Source of the DNA: CAINEC01 sp046303115
GTDB taxonomy: Bacteria; Bacteroidota; Bacteroidia; AKYH767-A; OLB10
Length of the DNA stretch: 64,000 bases
NCBI GenBank assembly: GCA_046303115.1
Contig: JBKCGZ010000166.1
Coordinates: 1 to 64,000, forward strand
Direction of reading: 5' to 3'
In this document: positions 1 through 8,859 of the stretch, piece after piece
Layout: every line of letters starts with the position of its first letter
Numbering within the stretch: position 1 is the first letter of the stretch
Notes under the pieces: model-generated
Seen by the model: the letters and a program-made list of their open reading frames with translations, nothing else
Told to the model about the DNA's origin: nothing
The model's database searches: none
Program-made: the position numbers and the translations under genes

Positions 1-1
1 T

Positions 2-379
2 TATTCCTTTAGCAATCTAACGGGTGCGAATATCCTTCAATTGAAGTTTGTGTTTAAAAGTGATATTAATCTAACAGCTCCAGGTGTTTCATTAGATGAT
101 ATTACCTTACAAGGTGTGGTTGGATTAAATGAAAACGATAACAAAACAGAGTTCATTCTATTCCCTAACCCAGCTAACAATAATTGTCAATTAATATTCC
201 CTGCTAATACAAATGCTATCGAATTAATCGATGCTAGTGGTAAAACAATCGACCACTACGAGGTTAACAATGAAACCAGCAAAGTAATTTCAATGGCTAA
301 TTATGCCGATGGATTTTACATCTTACGTTTCATCAGTAACAATGGAAGCACAACAAAGAAATTACAATTAGTGCATTAA
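2..379 (+). CDS. C-terminal end of a T9SS-secreted protein (5' truncated by window)
   Basis: The reading frame is open from base 2 with no stop upstream, so this is the tail of a longer gene whose start lies outside the window. The first visible part ends in a jelly-roll-like strand with the motif SLDDITLQG, typical of the last strand of MAM/anchor-type beta-sandwich domains in Bacteroidota surface proteins. It is followed by a type A T9SS sorting domain of about 75 residues: the FPNPANN motif, a central LIDASGK turn and the GFYILRF strand, ending KLQLVH. The protein is therefore probably exported by Sec and then T9SS to the surface or medium. The enzymatic or binding function lies in the missing part. 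Its stop codon overlaps the stop of the convergent gene in one TTAA. Confidence 0.85.
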   Translation, partial: YSFSNLTGANILQLKFVFKSDINLTAPGVSLDDITLQGVVGLNENDNKTEFILFPNPANNNCQLIFPANTNAIELIDASGKTIDHYEVNNETSKVISMANYADGFYILRFISNNGSTTKKLQLVH

Positions 380-3300
380 CGAATAATCATTAACTTTTTG
401 CTGCTAATCATTTCTTGATTTTGCAAAGCAACAAGGTATATTCCTGAGTTGAATTGATTGCAATCAATTGTAAATTCTTGAATTCCCTTTTGCAAATTGA
501 CAACCTTCTCGAATACACTTTTACCATTTAAATCGGTAATTATCACATTAGCATTGCCTGCTAAAGATGAATTCAACTTGATTGTCATTTGGTCTTTTGC
601 AGGATTAGGATACACCTCCATTTTAAATGATTCAGAAACTTGTTCTTGAAGTCCTACCGTAACAGCTACAGTCGCGGAATAATTAACACACCCATTTGAA
701 TCAGTTATAGCCACTGCATATAATCCAGGTTGAAAATTCTTAAGCACCATTGAATTTGCTCCAGGAATAAGGGCATTATTATAATACCATTGATAACCTA
801 AGCCAACTTGAGGTGCAACTAACGAATCCACATAAATGGATATGTTAAATGAATTAGCAGGACTCAATACTTCTACGAATGAATTATAATAGATAGAGTC
901 TGTTCCATTTGAATTGCTTACTACTAGCGCTACAGGATATACGCCAGGCGAATTATAAACCACAACAGGATTTTGTAAATTAGAGGTTAATGGAGTACCA
1001 CCTGCAAAATACCATTGTCGACTAGAAGGAGAACCTGATGACTGATCCACAAAAGTAACACTCTCTCCACTACAAACTTGTTTATTAAATGCAGTACCGT
1101 TCGCTACAGGACTAGCTATACTGACTGCATCAACTCTGATATTATCAAGGTAAACACAATTGCCATAATGTCCTCTGTTTTGAAATGCAATTATTATTTC
1201 ATTTTGATTTAGGAATGGCGTAAGTGATACAGAATCCATTCTCCATTGATTACTACCTGGAACATAAAAACCAGTTGTATCTCCAGATGTTGCCAGATCA
1301 GTATATCCGCGAGCATAAACTTGCGTGAAACTTGTGCCACAATCTGTTGATACCATGACTGCTAACGTATCGTAATAATCAGGACTATATCGAGCGTAAG
1401 CAACATCAAACTTAAGAAGTGCATCAGCTATTCCTGCAGTTATAAACCGAGGTGTTATCAATTCATCGCGTCTACCATTTACATCATAACTATAATTATC
1501 AAAATAAACTGAATTTAAACTTTGCCCATAGGCACCTGCATTACTACTCAAGTTCCATTTAATTCCATCTTCCCCATCATCCGTCAAGCTCCAATCGTAA
1601 GTGAAATTATTCTCAAATCCTTCATTCAATGATAATGCATGAGCAGCAGAAACATGTATATAACCTTGACGAACTATAGTATTACTGCCTGAACTTCCAT
1701 TCACCAATAAGGAAACTAAATAATCTCCAGGTTGTGAATATGTCACGTTTGGATTTTGTGCAGTTGAAGAAGAAGGGGTGCCACCTTGGAAATACCATTG
1801 AACTGATAAAGCTCCGGTGCTTAAGTTTGTAAATTGTATCTGATTGTTTTCACAGATTGATTTTTTATCCGACGTAAAATCTGCAACTGGCATATCGTTT
1901 TTATTCAAAGGAGCCTCCCATACACCCTTTCCATAATAAGCTACTCTTAACTTTGACAATCCGGTACCATCATTATAAATCAATAAATCTTTTATCTGCG
2001 CAATTGTTGGAAGTCCGCCTGAATAATTTAACCAATTACTCATACTCGAATCGCGATAATAAACACCAGCAGCATTGGCAATATAAATTGCTTCATTTGA
2101 GCTATAATAATCATTCACCACATTAATCAAGTTTAATCCTGGGTAATTACTGGTGTAATTCGTCCAGGTTTGACCTCTATCTGCTGATCGATAAATCCTC
2201 GAATTGCAAGTTACATAGATAATATTGGTATCGCTTTTCACAACCTCAATTGATGCCGCAACATTAGTTGCATACGGCAAAGTAAAAATGGATATCTGCG
2301 GATTGCCCGACTTTGCATCTTCAATACGATAAACTCTTGCATTATCAGTCACCACATAAACCACATTTGCATTTAAAGGATTTGCTTTAATTCCTCGAAT
2401 AGTATGTCCTAAAGCAGAAACAATACTCCACGTAATTGATCCATTATAAATATTCGTTGAAACACATAATGTATCGCGACCAGCATAGGCTACATTCGTA
2501 TCAGAAGGACAAAAAGATATTCTTGTATTTCCATCACATTTAACTGGAAGATTGATTGAAACGCTACCACCATTGGGAACTAATCGTCGTCGTTGATTTT
2601 CGCTCAAGTAATAAACATAATTATTATGGGTATAATCAAAATCGCATCGTGCACCCCAGTCACCACCGCGATTACACTTCCACGTAGTTAATGAATGAAA
2701 CAACTCTCCATTATCTTGAGTTCCGATGCTAATCAAATCTTCTCTCGTTTTACTCTGACCAGCATGATAGATTTCTGTCGAAATAATTCCATCACTCTTC
2801 GGTGTCCAAAAACTTCCTCCATTCGTACTCAACCAAACACCTCCATCATTCGCTTCCCATAGCTGACTATGATTATAAGGGTTCACGAGAATATGATGCA
2901 TATCGGTATGAAGATTCGCCCACCATTGCGTTAATTGTGTCCACGTGATACCTCCGTCAGTCGATTTCCAAACAACATGCGAAGCAATATAAACGGTATT
3001 CGGATCGTCAGGATCTACACCACATGTAAAATTATAATTCCCTTGGCCACCACCGTTAGCATCGTAACCTGTTAAACTCTGACTTGGATTATGGTAAACA
3101 GTCGTAAATGAATTTCCACCATCTGTAGATTTGAAAATAGTTCCTTCGTCGCAATTCATAGCAACGTAAACGATGTTTGAATCTGCAGGACTAACGCCAA
3201 GGCGTATACCCTGACCTCCATTTGAGCCAGGAGGTGTTAATCCATTGGTAATTTGAAACCATGTATCACCTCTATCATCAGAGCGAAAAACGGCATCGAA

Positions 3301-3906
3301 CGTAGCTGCGTACAAAGTATTGGTCCCTGCATTTGCTTTCCAAACCATATCTGTGAATTGACCACCAATTCGCTTACAAACCCAAGTCTGTCCTCCGTCA
3401 TTCGTTTTCCAGATACCACTATTGGTAGCAGCAATCAAAATGTGATGATCATTAGGATCCATCAATAATTCAATGGCCATTCGATTCCCGATCGACGAAT
3501 TCATTAATGTCCAAGTACCACCTGCATTAACTGTCTTGTAAATTCCGTAACTCGTTCCATAATAATTGGGATCGCCTGTACCAAGGTAAATTACACTATC
3601 ATTCGTATAATCGATGCAAACAGAAGCACACTGCGCATTAGGAAGTATATCCGTCCCCATTGCAGTCCATGAAGTTCCATTGTTGTTACTCTTATACAAC
3701 CCACCCGATGCAGTTGTTGTGTACATAACAGAAGAATCGACAGGATGAAATTTGATTTGTGTACAACGTCCTATTCCATGTATTTGTCCACTGACATTGG
3801 TAGGAAAAGCAATCGGTCCCTTACACGTCCAGTTACCCGCAATTTGTGCATTTATCTGATGGCTAAACGACAATAAAATAATTATGATAGAAAATATTTT
3901 TCTCAT
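376..3906 (-). CDS. Large T9SS-secreted BNR/sialidase-type propeller protein with PKD domains
   Basis: Secreted protein of 1176 residues. The start at 3906 is chosen because it gives a clean signal peptide (MRKIFSIIIILLSF, cleavage near INAQ), overlaps the upstream stop as ATGA and has an AAGGAGG sequence 7 bases before it; the 30-residue upstream extension only overlaps the neighbouring gene. The first half carries repeated BNR/Asp-box-like blades (forms such as YKSNNNGTSW, WKTNDGGQTW, FRSDDRGDTW, WKSTDGGITW), as in sortilin/Xgh74-type propellers. Then follow a PKD domain, an anchor beta-sandwich with YLDNIRV, a second PKD, an Ig-like segment and a type A T9SS sorting domain (YPNPAKDQ). No sialidase active site is evident, so a binding or structural role is as likely as hydrolysis. 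It forms a translationally coupled pair with the small gene upstream. Confidence 0.88.
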   Translation of the reverse strand: MRKIFSIIIILLSFSHQINAQIAGNWTCKGPIAFPTNVSGQIHGIGRCTQIKFHPVDSSVMYTTTASGGLYKSNNNGTSWTAMGTDILPNAQCASVCIDYTNDSVIYLGTGDPNYYGTSYGIYKTVNAGGTWTLMNSSIGNRMAIELLMDPNDHHILIAATNSGIWKTNDGGQTWVCKRIGGQFTDMVWKANAGTNTLYAATFDAVFRSDDRGDTWFQITNGLTPPGSNGGQGIRLGVSPADSNIVYVAMNCDEGTIFKSTDGGNSFTTVYHNPSQSLTGYDANGGGQGNYNFTCGVDPDDPNTVYIASHVVWKSTDGGITWTQLTQWWANLHTDMHHILVNPYNHSQLWEANDGGVWLSTNGGSFWTPKSDGIISTEIYHAGQSKTREDLISIGTQDNGELFHSLTTWKCNRGGDWGARCDFDYTHNNYVYYLSENQRRRLVPNGGSVSINLPVKCDGNTRISFCPSDTNVAYAGRDTLCVSTNIYNGSITWSIVSALGHTIRGIKANPLNANVVYVVTDNARVYRIEDAKSGNPQISIFTLPYATNVAASIEVVKSDTNIIYVTCNSRIYRSADRGQTWTNYTSNYPGLNLINVVNDYYSSNEAIYIANAAGVYYRDSSMSNWLNYSGGLPTIAQIKDLLIYNDGTGLSKLRVAYYGKGVWEAPLNKNDMPVADFTSDKKSICENNQIQFTNLSTGALSVQWYFQGGTPSSSTAQNPNVTYSQPGDYLVSLLVNGSSGSNTIVRQGYIHVSAAHALSLNEGFENNFTYDWSLTDDGEDGIKWNLSSNAGAYGQSLNSVYFDNYSYDVNGRRDELITPRFITAGIADALLKFDVAYARYSPDYYDTLAVMVSTDCGTSFTQVYARGYTDLATSGDTTGFYVPGSNQWRMDSVSLTPFLNQNEIIIAFQNRGHYGNCVYLDNIRVDAVSIASPVANGTAFNKQVCSGESVTFVDQSSGSPSSRQWYFAGGTPLTSNLQNPVVVYNSPGVYPVALVVSNSNGTDSIYYNSFVEVLSPANSFNISIYVDSLVAPQVGLGYQWYYNNALIPGANSMVLKNFQPGLYAVAITDSNGCVNYSATVAVTVGLQEQVSESFKMEVYPNPAKDQMTIKLNSSLAGNANVIITDLNGKSVFEKVVNLQKGIQEFTIDCNQFNSGIYLVALQNQEMISSKKLMIIR

Positions 3907-4319
3907 GGTCTTGCCTCCTTCCATAATTTTAATTGTTGCTCTGGATAGAGAATCGAACCATCTTCTTGTACGAAAGGAAGCATCATCATTTTCCAATGTT
4001 CAAAGCGCTTACAATCGAGTCGGTAGTGCTCATATTTCCGGTCTTTATCGCGACGAAACAAACGTTCTAACCAAGAACCCTTTTCTTTTTCTTCGTTGGC
4101 AACAGCGCCTTTCATTCCTAAGGTCTCCTCTTCTTCCAACGGAATAACCTTACCTTTCCAAAATGCATCATAAGCCTTTTGTGCTTCAAAATAGTTGGCG
4201 GTAGAGTCATCCATCATTTTTATCCAATAAGGATGTTTAGCATAATTTAAATTGGCCGTTTGACCATATCCTTTGATAGATATAAAACAACCGAGTAGAA
4301 GTATTAGCAGAAATCGCAT
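3903..4319 (-). CDS. Small secreted partner of the BNR/PKD protein
   Basis: A 138-residue protein with a signal peptide (MRFLLILLLGCFISIKGYGQ). The mature part opens with a HPYWIKMMDD segment and an aromatic-rich NYFEAQKAYDAFWKGK helix. An acidic EEEE patch, a basic linker and a helical C-terminus rich in W, K and E follow. I recall similar small proteins encoded beside T9SS BNR-repeat proteins in other Bacteroidota, but I know of no function. The start at 4319 is preferred over 4346 because a perfect TATTTTTG promoter box lies between the two. Its stop overlaps the next gene's start (ATGA), so the two proteins are probably made in a fixed ratio and may act together, for example as a periplasmic escort. 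That last point is inference. Confidence 0.75.
   Translation of the reverse strand: MRFLLILLLGCFISIKGYGQTANLNYAKHPYWIKMMDDSTANYFEAQKAYDAFWKGKVIPLEEEETLGMKGAVANEEKEKGSWLERLFRRDKDRKYEHYRLDCKRFEHWKMMMLPFVQEDGSILYPEQQLKLWKEARP
3914..3920 (-). promoter_or_regulatory. Shine-Dalgarno sequence before the BNR/PKD gene
   Basis: AAGGAGG on the minus strand, seven bases upstream of the ATG at 3906 and inside the end of the upstream coding sequence. It is a full anti-SD match. Bacteroidota ribosomes are known to make little use of SD pairing, so its presence at an ATGA coupled junction is notable. Confidence 0.6.
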
Positions 4320-4334
4320 TCGATATTTTTTTTT

Positions 4335-4342
4335 CAAAAATA
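4335..4342 (-). promoter_or_regulatory. Predicted -7 box for the small partner/BNR operon
   Basis: TATTTTTG on the minus strand is a perfect match to the Bacteroidota TAnnTTTG box. Transcription would begin about 12 bases before the ATG at 4319. I saw no convincing -33 TTTG. Confidence 0.5.
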
Positions 4343-4369
4343 ACATTAATACTGATGTGATTTTTATGA

Positions 4370-4401
4370 TAAATAAAAAGCCCCAACAATTAATGTCGGG
4401 G
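4370..4401 (-). terminator. Rho-independent terminator after the SHVSGGE surface-protein gene
   Basis: Read on the minus strand, an 8-bp stem (CCCCGACA with UGUUGGGG, one G-U pair) and a 5-base loop are followed by CTTTTTATTT. It lies about 30 bases after the stop at 4430. Confidence 0.85.
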
Positions 4402-4429
4402 ACCTCTTATTTTATGTTGTTTATACTGC

Positions 4430-6163
4430 TTATTGAATAACCACGTTCGCTTTTTGAGAAGCAGATGATGTTTTTAATTGAATTGAATAAACTCCTTTAG
4501 ATAAATCAGAAGCATCAACAATTAAATGTTCTGTATTAGAAGACAATTGAACAGGAATTTGCTTTACTAATCTTCCAGAAACATCTAGAATTTTAATTAG
4601 CGCATCCCCAGCTCCTAATCCGTTTACTAAAATGTTTAATTGTCCACCCTGACTCATCGGATTTGGATACACATTAAACATATGATCCGCCTGTTGACCA
4701 CTTAATCCAGAGGCTGTACGGTTCACTGCATTTGAAATCATTGTACAACCACCCATAGTAGAAGTAAGCAATGTGTAAATCCCATTTTGTGTAGGTGTGA
4801 AGCTAGTTCCTGTTGCTCCTGGAATTGGCACTCCATTTAAACACCATTGGAAAGATGCTCCTGGATAATTAACTACTAAATCATTTCCTACTAATTGGAT
4901 TTCCGGACCTGTGACATAAACATTGATAATTTTATTCGACACACCATTTACAGGACAGAAATTATCTTTTGCAATAAATTCAAATGAGAAAACTCGTTGA
5001 TGTTGCAAACAGCCATTGCTAAATCCAGCATGCGAACAATTCGTAGGGAACGTTAATGAAACTTGATTGAAAAGGTTAAAATTGTAAGGAGTTGGAGTAT
5101 TCAATACACCACATGGCTGAATTAAACAACCTTGTGTGAAGGAAGCTCCTAAATGAAGACTGCTTGCGCTTAAATTAACCGATTGAAAACCGCCACCAGT
5201 TAAAGTATCAAAATCAGTTACAGAAAAATTCATTCTTAACGTATCACCAGCAAGTACAGTTGTATCAACCACAGCTGAACCACCAAAGATAGGTGCATTA
5301 TTAGACGAAGTATTTAAAATACTCATCTGGATTTCTCTAAAAATTTCAGCCGTTTTTACACCACATTTATAAGATGTTACTTTTGTAACTGTTACGAAAG
5401 TTCCAATATTATAACATTTGAAATTTATCAATCCCGAATTAATATCCATAATTGCAGGAATATTATTAGGATTTAAATTACTACCTGGCAATGGAGATAA
5501 ATAAGAGTATCCCGCATTAAACGGATAAGGTGTCCCTGGAAAAGAAAATCCATCAAGTGGTTCAGCCCAAGTAAAAGTCAACGAATCTAAGTCAGAATCA
5601 ATAGCAGCATGGCTATAATTAATCGATTTTCCTGACGAAAAACTATATGTAGGCTCATTTAAAAATACTGGCGAATTATCTAAAACGGAAGATGCCGCCA
5701 TTCCGTTAAATGGATACATAAAGGATCTCAACTGAAAACTACCAGAACCTGCCATTGACAAATTAGATACAGTATTCCTACAGCAATCATTATAATAAAA
5801 ATACCATCCCGCAGCTGGCGGAACTGCAGTACCGTAATTTACTGGACTAGATTCATAAATTAGCGCTTCTACAGCACCTGGATTATTTTGCGGATTACCG
5901 CATGTGGGACAACCTGGTCCTGTTGGACTCAAATCAACTGAACCTACCTTATAACATACAATAGATGTTGAAGGTGAGTTTGAAAGCAAACTAAGTGAAT
6001 CAGGGCCGGGCACACCATTACAGTCTCTGTATAATTTTACTTTAAAAATAAAATTTTGATTGCTATCAACTCTCCAAGTAATTTCCCCGCCAGAGACATG
6101 GGACGCCAACAAGGCAGTCGAGAAGAATAATAACGTAATAAGTGTGATTGTAATTTTTTTCAT
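4430..6163 (-). CDS. T9SS-secreted surface protein of the 'SHxxGGE' type
   Basis: 577 residues. An N-terminal signal peptide (MKKITITLITLLFFSTALLA) is followed at once by SHVSGGEITWRV and KLYRDCNG. That opening is shared by many large Bacteroidota surface proteins often annotated as gliding-motility-associated or adhesin-like. Paired cysteines (CPTCGNP, DCCRN, NCSHAG) suggest disulfide-stabilised beta-domains. Near residue 440 is an Ig-like segment with the pattern FQWCLNGVPIPGATG. The last 80 residues are a type A T9SS sorting domain (YPNPMSQGG, LDVSGRLV, GVYSIQL). It is monocistronic, with a terminator downstream. No catalytic motif is seen; an adhesin or surface-layer role is inference. 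Confidence 0.85.
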   Translation of the reverse strand: MKKITITLITLLFFSTALLASHVSGGEITWRVDSNQNFIFKVKLYRDCNGVPGPDSLSLLSNSPSTSIVCYKVGSVDLSPTGPGCPTCGNPQNNPGAVEALIYESSPVNYGTAVPPAAGWYFYYNDCCRNTVSNLSMAGSGSFQLRSFMYPFNGMAASSVLDNSPVFLNEPTYSFSSGKSINYSHAAIDSDLDSLTFTWAEPLDGFSFPGTPYPFNAGYSYLSPLPGSNLNPNNIPAIMDINSGLINFKCYNIGTFVTVTKVTSYKCGVKTAEIFREIQMSILNTSSNNAPIFGGSAVVDTTVLAGDTLRMNFSVTDFDTLTGGGFQSVNLSASSLHLGASFTQGCLIQPCGVLNTPTPYNFNLFNQVSLTFPTNCSHAGFSNGCLQHQRVFSFEFIAKDNFCPVNGVSNKIINVYVTGPEIQLVGNDLVVNYPGASFQWCLNGVPIPGATGTSFTPTQNGIYTLLTSTMGGCTMISNAVNRTASGLSGQQADHMFNVYPNPMSQGGQLNILVNGLGAGDALIKILDVSGRLVKQIPVQLSSNTEHLIVDASDLSKGVYSIQLKTSSASQKANVVIQ

Positions 6164-6222
6164 TTTGGTTAGTTTAGGTACACTAAAGATGCAATTAAAT
6201 TCGAAATGGTTGCACTGAGTAA

Positions 6223-6258
6223 AAAAATCCGCACTTCTTTTCAGAAATGCGGATTTTT
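6223..6258 (-). terminator. Terminator after the DUF4197 gene
   Basis: An 11-bp perfect stem (AAAAATCCGCA with TGCGGATTTTT) and a 14-base loop lie 16 bases after the stop of the DUF4197 gene. The T-rich arm follows the stem in both directions, so it could work on either strand; only the minus strand has a gene ending here. Confidence 0.85.
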
Positions 6259-6273
6259 AACAGATTTTATTGC

Positions 6274-6999
6274 TTAGGAACCGAAGACCTTCTTTAACAA
6301 GTCACTGGTTCGGGCAATAGGGTCTTTTCTGATTTGCAGCTCCTCCTCGGCTACCTTTATGAATAATCCGTCAATGGCTTTTTCAGTTGCGTATTGCACT
6401 AAATCGGGATTTACCTTTTCAACGAATGGTATTTTATTATACTTCGTAATAACCAACTCCCAGTTTTTGGTAGCTCCTACTTTATCTAATGATGTTTTTA
6501 TAATTGGCTTGAAGGCCTCAACCAACATCGCTCTCGATTTCGCTTTCAAATATTCGGTTCCCGCATTATCAGCCCCTTTCACGATATTAATTGCATCAGA
6601 AATGGTCATTTCCGAAATTACTTTGGTGAATATGTCTTTTGCAGATGAACCTGCATCTTCAGCGGCACGATTAACAGATAAAATTACATCATCGCATTCT
6701 TTGTTTAAACCAATGCTTCGTAATTTATCTTCAATCTTCTTGGCATCTGGAGGAAAAGGGATTTTGATTTTAGGATTTCCGAAATAGCCATCCAATTTCG
6801 ATACAGTTGCTGATCCATTCACAGCTCCTTTACTTAAGGCTTCTTTAAGAGCTTTACCTGCTTCTTCTTCAGTAAAACCTTTAGGAGTTGATGGCAATGT
6901 AAGTTTCTTTTCTGCTTTCTTTTTTAAATCGTTAAAATTTTGCGCAGATACAGAAACGACTATTAAAAGGAATACCAGCGAGCATGTAATAGTTTTCAT
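6274..6999 (-). CDS. DUF4197 family periplasmic protein
   Basis: 241 residues with a Sec signal peptide (MKTITCSLVFLLIVVSVSAQ). The mature protein is mostly alpha-helical and matches DUF4197 along its length: the GFTEEEAGKALKEALSKG opening, the central DDVILSVNRAAEDA helix, ISDAINIVKG, and the family-typical C-terminus with DPIARTSDLLKKVFGS. Family members occur in Gram-negative bacteria as periplasmic proteins of unknown function. The gene stands alone, with a terminator and a TACGTTTT box (one mismatch to TAnnTTTG) a short way upstream of the ATG. Family assignment is secure; no function can be offered. Confidence 0.92.
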   Translation of the reverse strand: MKTITCSLVFLLIVVSVSAQNFNDLKKKAEKKLTLPSTPKGFTEEEAGKALKEALSKGAVNGSATVSKLDGYFGNPKIKIPFPPDAKKIEDKLRSIGLNKECDDVILSVNRAAEDAGSSAKDIFTKVISEMTISDAINIVKGADNAGTEYLKAKSRAMLVEAFKPIIKTSLDKVGATKNWELVITKYNKIPFVEKVNPDLVQYATEKAIDGLFIKVAEEELQIRKDPIARTSDLLKKVFGS

Positions 7000-7081
7000 A
7001 TTTTGATTTTAATCTAAAACGTAAGAATTGCAATATTAATATATAGCTGCTTAAAAAGAGTTACTAAAAATTATTATTCCA

Positions 7082-7104
7082 TAAAAAAGGGACTTGCGTC
7101 CCTT
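7082..7104 (-). terminator. Terminator after the sigma factor gene
   Basis: A 7-bp perfect stem (AAGGGAC / GTCCCTT) with a TTGC loop, followed on the minus strand by TTTTTTAT. It lies seven bases beyond the stop codon at 7111. Confidence 0.85.
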
Positions 7105-7110
7105 AACTTT

Positions 7111-7974
7111 TTACAAATATGATTTCAAAAACTTGTTACTTCTATTACTTTTTAGTTTTCGAAGAGCACCTTCCTTAATCTGACGAACACGTTCTCTAGT
7201 CAATTGTACTTTAATACTGATCTCATCCAGCGACATGTTATGTGTATATCCGATACCGAAAAACATTTTTACAATCTGAACTTCTTTAGGTGACAATACA
7301 TTTAAATAACGATTGATGTCTTCTGTCATTGATTCCTGCATCATTACAGTATCTGTATTAACAGAATCGTTTCCATCTAATATATCCAATAGGGTACTAC
7401 TATCTTCACTAGTATCAAGCGGTGCATCAAAAGAAACTGGCCTTGCTGAAACACGCATCACATCATTAATATGATTAGTTGAAAAATTTAAAACCTGTGC
7501 TAATTCTTCTGCGCTTGGCTCTCGCTGAAAATCTTGTTCTAATTTTGAAAATGACTTACGAACTTTATTTAGTGTCCCTATCTGATTCAAGGGCAAACGG
7601 ACTAAACGAGATTGCTCAGCAATAGCTTGTAAAATACTTTGACGAATCCACCAAACTGCATAAGAAATAAACTTAAATCCTTTAGTTTCGTCAAATCGCT
7701 GAGCCGCTTTAATTAAACCCAAATTACCTTCATTAATAAGATCGGGTAATCCGAGTCCTTGATTTTGATATTGTTTGGCAACAGAAACCACAAAACGTAA
7801 ATTAGCTCTTGTCAAACGATCAAGCGCATCAGCATCTCCATTTCTGATTTTCTGAGCTAACACCACCTCTTCTTGCGGGGTTATCATTTGCTCTTTACTA
7901 ATGTCATGAAGGTACTTTTCTAAACTAGCACTTTCCCTGTTTGTGATGGATTGGGTAATTTTTAGTTGTCTCAT
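7111..7974 (-). CDS. rpoD: RNA polymerase sigma factor, RpoD/SigA family (primary-type)
   Basis: 287 residues, the short form usual for the Bacteroidota housekeeping sigma factor, which lacks the long region 1.1 and non-conserved insert of the E. coli protein. Region 1.2 begins near residue 18 (LEKYLHDISKE). Region 2 spans about 40-125, with the core-binding DLINEGNLGLIKAAQRFD at 78-95 and the -10-recognition stretch AVWWIRQSI at 106-114. Region 3 covers about 135-210. Region 4 spans about 220-285, with the helix-turn-helix MSLDEISIKVQLTRERVRQI near 247-266. It would direct RNA polymerase to promoters of the TAnnTTTG type seen through this window. It is monocistronic with its own terminator and a promoter region of about 200 bases. 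Confidence 0.95.
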   Translation of the reverse strand: MRQLKITQSITNRESASLEKYLHDISKEQMITPQEEVVLAQKIRNGDADALDRLTRANLRFVVSVAKQYQNQGLGLPDLINEGNLGLIKAAQRFDETKGFKFISYAVWWIRQSILQAIAEQSRLVRLPLNQIGTLNKVRKSFSKLEQDFQREPSAEELAQVLNFSTNHINDVMRVSARPVSFDAPLDTSEDSSTLLDILDGNDSVNTDTVMMQESMTEDINRYLNVLSPKEVQIVKMFFGIGYTHNMSLDEISIKVQLTRERVRQIKEGALRKLKSNRSNKFLKSYL

Positions 7975-8186
7975 GGTAAGGGTATGTTAAGGGTTAGAAT
8001 TATTCTGTAAAAAACTACACTGCAACTATTGACTATCAGTTAGTGCGAAACGAGATACTAAAGTTGCAACAGCTTTCAAACGAGTCATGAAGAATAATAT
8101 TTTAACAATTATTAAAATACTTTGCATAAATCATCTTTTCACTCAATAAAACACACTCATTAGCGTTTTTGTTTTGATAATTTGAA

Positions 8187-8194
8187 TACCTTCG
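8187..8194 (+). promoter_or_regulatory. Possible -7 box for the 8.2 kb operon
   Basis: TACCTTCG has one mismatch to TAnnTTTG, ends five bases before the ATG at 8200, and has TTTTG-rich sequence about 15 to 20 bases upstream. It would give an almost leaderless transcript. Confidence 0.35.
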
Positions 8195-8199
8195 TTGTA

Positions 8200-8859
8200 A
8201 TGAAAAAACACACCTTTTACTTTCTTTTTTTAATGACTATTCCACTCTTAGGAATGGCGCAAAAAAAAGCAGAACAAAAAAATCCACTGATTCAATTTTC
8301 AGGAGTAGTTGTCAGTAGCGATTCATTACAACCAATTCCTTACGCTGCTGTGACAATTCACAAGTCAGGCAGAGGAACAATAACCGATTTCTATGGCTTC
8401 TTTTCTTTCGTTGCAAAGAAAGGCGACACTATCGATTTTCATTATATCGGATACAAGCCAGTATTATTTATTATTCCAGATACCTTAAAAGAAGATCGAT
8501 ATTCACTGATTCAAGTCATGAATCGTGATACCATCTTATTGAAAGAAGCCGTTGTTTACCCATGGCCGTCAAAAGAAGAATTCAAAAGAGCTTTCTTAGA
8601 ACTTAAAATTCCCGATGATGATTTAAAAAGAGCTGAAAAGAATTTACAGCTTGCAGAGATTAAAACTATTCAGGAAACGGTGGCCTATGATGGTGCTATT
8701 AATTACCAATATCAATTGCAGCAAAAACAATCCAAGCTATACAGCGCTGGACAATATCCTCAAAACAATTTATTCAATCCAATTGCCTGGGCAGCTTTTA
8801 TTAAAGCCTGGAAAGATGGTAGCCTGAAAAAGAAAGACGAACCTAAGATTGATGATTAA
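8200..8859 (+). CDS. Secreted carboxypeptidase-regulatory-like domain protein
   Basis: 219 residues from the ATG at 8200; the upstream TTG in frame would spoil the signal peptide. The signal peptide is MKKHTFYFLFLMTIPLLGMAQ. Residues about 32-115 form a CarboxypepD_reg-like beta-sandwich: the GVVVSSDSLQPIPYAAVTI opening, the GTITDFYGFFSF hairpin, and DTIDFHYIGYKP. The C-terminal 100 residues are helical (WPSKEEFKRAFLELKIPDDD). Such proteins are common in Bacteroidota beside TonB-dependent receptors, as here: the next gene starts eight bases before this one ends. It is probably a periplasmic or outer-membrane accessory protein. The exact role is unknown. Confidence 0.85.
   Translation: MKKHTFYFLFLMTIPLLGMAQKKAEQKNPLIQFSGVVVSSDSLQPIPYAAVTIHKSGRGTITDFYGFFSFVAKKGDTIDFHYIGYKPVLFIIPDTLKEDRYSLIQVMNRDTILLKEAVVYPWPSKEEFKRAFLELKIPDDDLKRAEKNLQLAEIKTIQETVAYDGAINYQYQLQQKQSKLYSAGQYPQNNLFNPIAWAAFIKAWKDGSLKKKDEPKIDD

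Noticed and set aside
3907..3996. 30-residue N-terminal extension of the BNR/PKD protein
   Set aside because: It overlaps the small upstream gene and buries the signal peptide; the ATGA overlap with an SD marks 3906 as the start.
6359..6787. 142-codon open frame on the plus strand
   Set aside because: Antisense shadow of the DUF4197 gene.
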